A program made the translations under genes and the position numbers. This document shows positions 4,196 through 5,025 of a stretch of DNA of 5,025 nt, one piece after another. The number at the start of each line of letters is the position of its first letter. Positions within the stretch are counted from its first letter, which is position 1. Under the pieces are notes generated by a model. The model searched no databases, was not told the DNA's origin, and worked only from the letters and a program-made list of their open reading frames with translations. Source of the stretch: Lachnospiraceae bacterium UBA1766 (GTDB lineage Bacteria; Bacillota; Clostridia; Lachnospirales; Lachnospiraceae); assembly GCA_002314715.1 (NCBI GenBank), contig DCGY01000019.1, forward strand, positions 1 to 5,025, given 5' to 3'.

Positions 4196-5025
4196 ATGAA
4201 AAAGAGAAGTTTACTGATTTTAGTGGTGTTATTGCTGTCCTTTGTATTCATTTCATGCAATCAGGAAAATGAAACCGACACGAAAGCACCCGGCAATAAT
4301 GATAGTGAAAGCGATACGAAAGTGCCTGACAGCAATGAAAATGGCAAACTAACCTTTGAGGATGCGCTGGGGAGAAAAATCACGGTAGAGAATCCCAAGA
4401 GGGTGGTTACTCTTCTTGGAAGCTTTTGCGATGAGTGGATTCTTGCGGGTGGAGAAGTCGTAGGAACAGCAAGTGACACTTTTAAAAACTATGATTTTGA
4501 TTTCGGGGATGATGTTACCGATATCGGGAGTCATATGGAGCCTGATGTTGAACGAATTATCTCGCTTGCCCCGGATCTCGTAATTGCGTCAAGTATGCTT
4601 GATGCACAAGTGGAACTGTTAGATACGCTGGAAAATGCGGGAATCACGGTCGCTTATTTCTTTGTGAATAGTTTTGAGGATTACTTGGAAGCGTTTCAAA
4701 CGTTCACTGATATCACCGGAAGAAAAGATTTGTATGAAAAATACGGGGTGGAGATTCAGGGACAGATTGAGAGTGCGAAATCACAAATTGATGGAAGAAA
4801 GCCTACGATTCTATTCGTAAGAGCGGCAGCCACTTCTGTAAAAGTCAAAGGAAGCAAAGGGACTGTTGGAGGAGAAATACTGGCGGACCTGGATACAATT
4901 AATATAGCTGATTCGGAAGCCCTTCTTGAAGACCTTTCTATGGAGGCTATTATTCTGGCAGATCCAGACTATATTTTTGTTACAACTCAAGGGTCAGATA
5001 CTGATGCAGCACTTGCAAATGTCGA
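4196..5025 (+). CDS. lipoprotein substrate-binding protein of a siderophore/haem/cobalamin-type ABC importer, 3' end cut off
   Basis: 276 codons are visible and the frame stays open to the window edge. The start has GAGG at 4185-4188, 7 bases upstream. The protein has a lipoprotein signal: MKKR, a hydrophobic stretch (5-19) and a lipobox FISC with Cys21 as the lipidated residue, so it should be anchored outside the cytoplasmic membrane. A polar, acidic linker (22-50) follows. The binding domain then opens LTFEDALGRKITVENPKRVV and contains EPDVERIISLAPDLVIAS, both typical of the Peripla_BP_2 (BtuF/FepB/FhuD) helical-backbone family. Members bind iron-siderophores, haem or cobalamin; the ligand cannot be read here. 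Permease and ATPase genes would be expected just downstream. It is separated from the sulfur operon by a terminator, so a functional link is only a possibility (cobalamin for methionine synthase, or iron for the Fe-S clusters). Confidence 0.88.
   Translation, partial: MKKRSLLILVVLLLSFVFISCNQENETDTKAPGNNDSESDTKVPDSNENGKLTFEDALGRKITVENPKRVVTLLGSFCDEWILAGGEVVGTASDTFKNYDFDFGDDVTDIGSHMEPDVERIISLAPDLVIASSMLDAQVELLDTLENAGITVAYFFVNSFEDYLEAFQTFTDITGRKDLYEKYGVEIQGQIESAKSQIDGRKPTILFVRAAATSVKVKGSKGTVGGEILADLDTINIADSEALLEDLSMEAIILADPDYIFVTTQGSDTDAALANV
4271..4342 (+). repeat. two imperfect 36-base tandem units in the lipoprotein linker
   Basis: Codons 26-37 (ETDTKAPGNNDS) and 38-49 (ESDTKVPDSNEN) are two adjacent 12-residue units sharing the E-x-D-T-K-x-P core. 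At the DNA level GAAACCGACACGAAAG is paired with GAAAGCGATACGAAAG. The divergence is largely synonymous or conservative, consistent with an old duplication that lengthens the flexible tether between the lipid anchor and the binding domain. Confidence 0.7.

Noticed and set aside
4261..4534. Minus-strand open frames opposite the lipoprotein gene (4261-4479 and 4349-4534)
   Set aside because: Low-complexity translations, rich in Ser/Leu/Val in the longer frame, lying opposite the repeat linker and binding domain of a convincing + strand gene. No ribosome site or family resemblance.

Overview
The window looks like a piece of a low-to-moderate-GC anaerobic Firmicute, probably a clostridial (Lachnospiraceae-like) chromosome. 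The basis is moderate AT richness, strong AGGAGG-type ribosome sites, densely packed one-strand genes, a ferredoxin-rich AsrC/Dsr-type sulfite reductase and the style of the lipoprotein. The taxon is an inference, not something read directly. All eight supported genes are on the + strand, and no intergenic gap exceeds about 55 bases.

Bases 2-4140 hold seven tightly spaced genes that read as one sulfur-assimilation operon whose beginning lies off the left edge. In order they are: a PLP enzyme of the O-acetylhomoserine sulfhydrylase (MetY) type, lacking its N-terminus; a small siroheme [4Fe-4S] sulfite reductase with two ferredoxin-type clusters; a TusA-family sulfur-transfer protein; a thioredoxin-like protein with a CVAC active site; a 68-residue ThiS-like sulfur carrier ending Gly-Gly-Gly-Cys; a ThiF/MoeB/HesA E1-like adenylating enzyme; and a JAMM (M67, Mec+) metalloprotease. 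A perfect 13-bp hairpin with a T-run closes the operon at 4146-4177.

The set matches the protein-thiocarboxylate route to homocysteine described in Wolinella succinogenes (HcyS, HcyF, HcyD, MetY, Sir). In that route the protease removes one residue after the carrier's GG tail, and the E1-like enzyme adenylates the tail. Sulfide from the sulfite reductase then makes the thiocarboxylate, MetY joins it to O-acetylhomoserine, and the protease releases homocysteine. Three details set this locus apart from the scheme as I recall it: the capping residue is cysteine rather than alanine; TusA-like and thioredoxin-like genes sit between the reductase and the carrier; and the MetY homologue has an altered sequence around its PLP lysine.

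After the terminator, from 4196 to the right edge, begins a lipoprotein substrate-binding protein of an iron-siderophore/haem/cobalamin-type ABC importer. It is probably the first gene of a separate transport unit. No RNA genes, CRISPR arrays or insertion sequences were seen.
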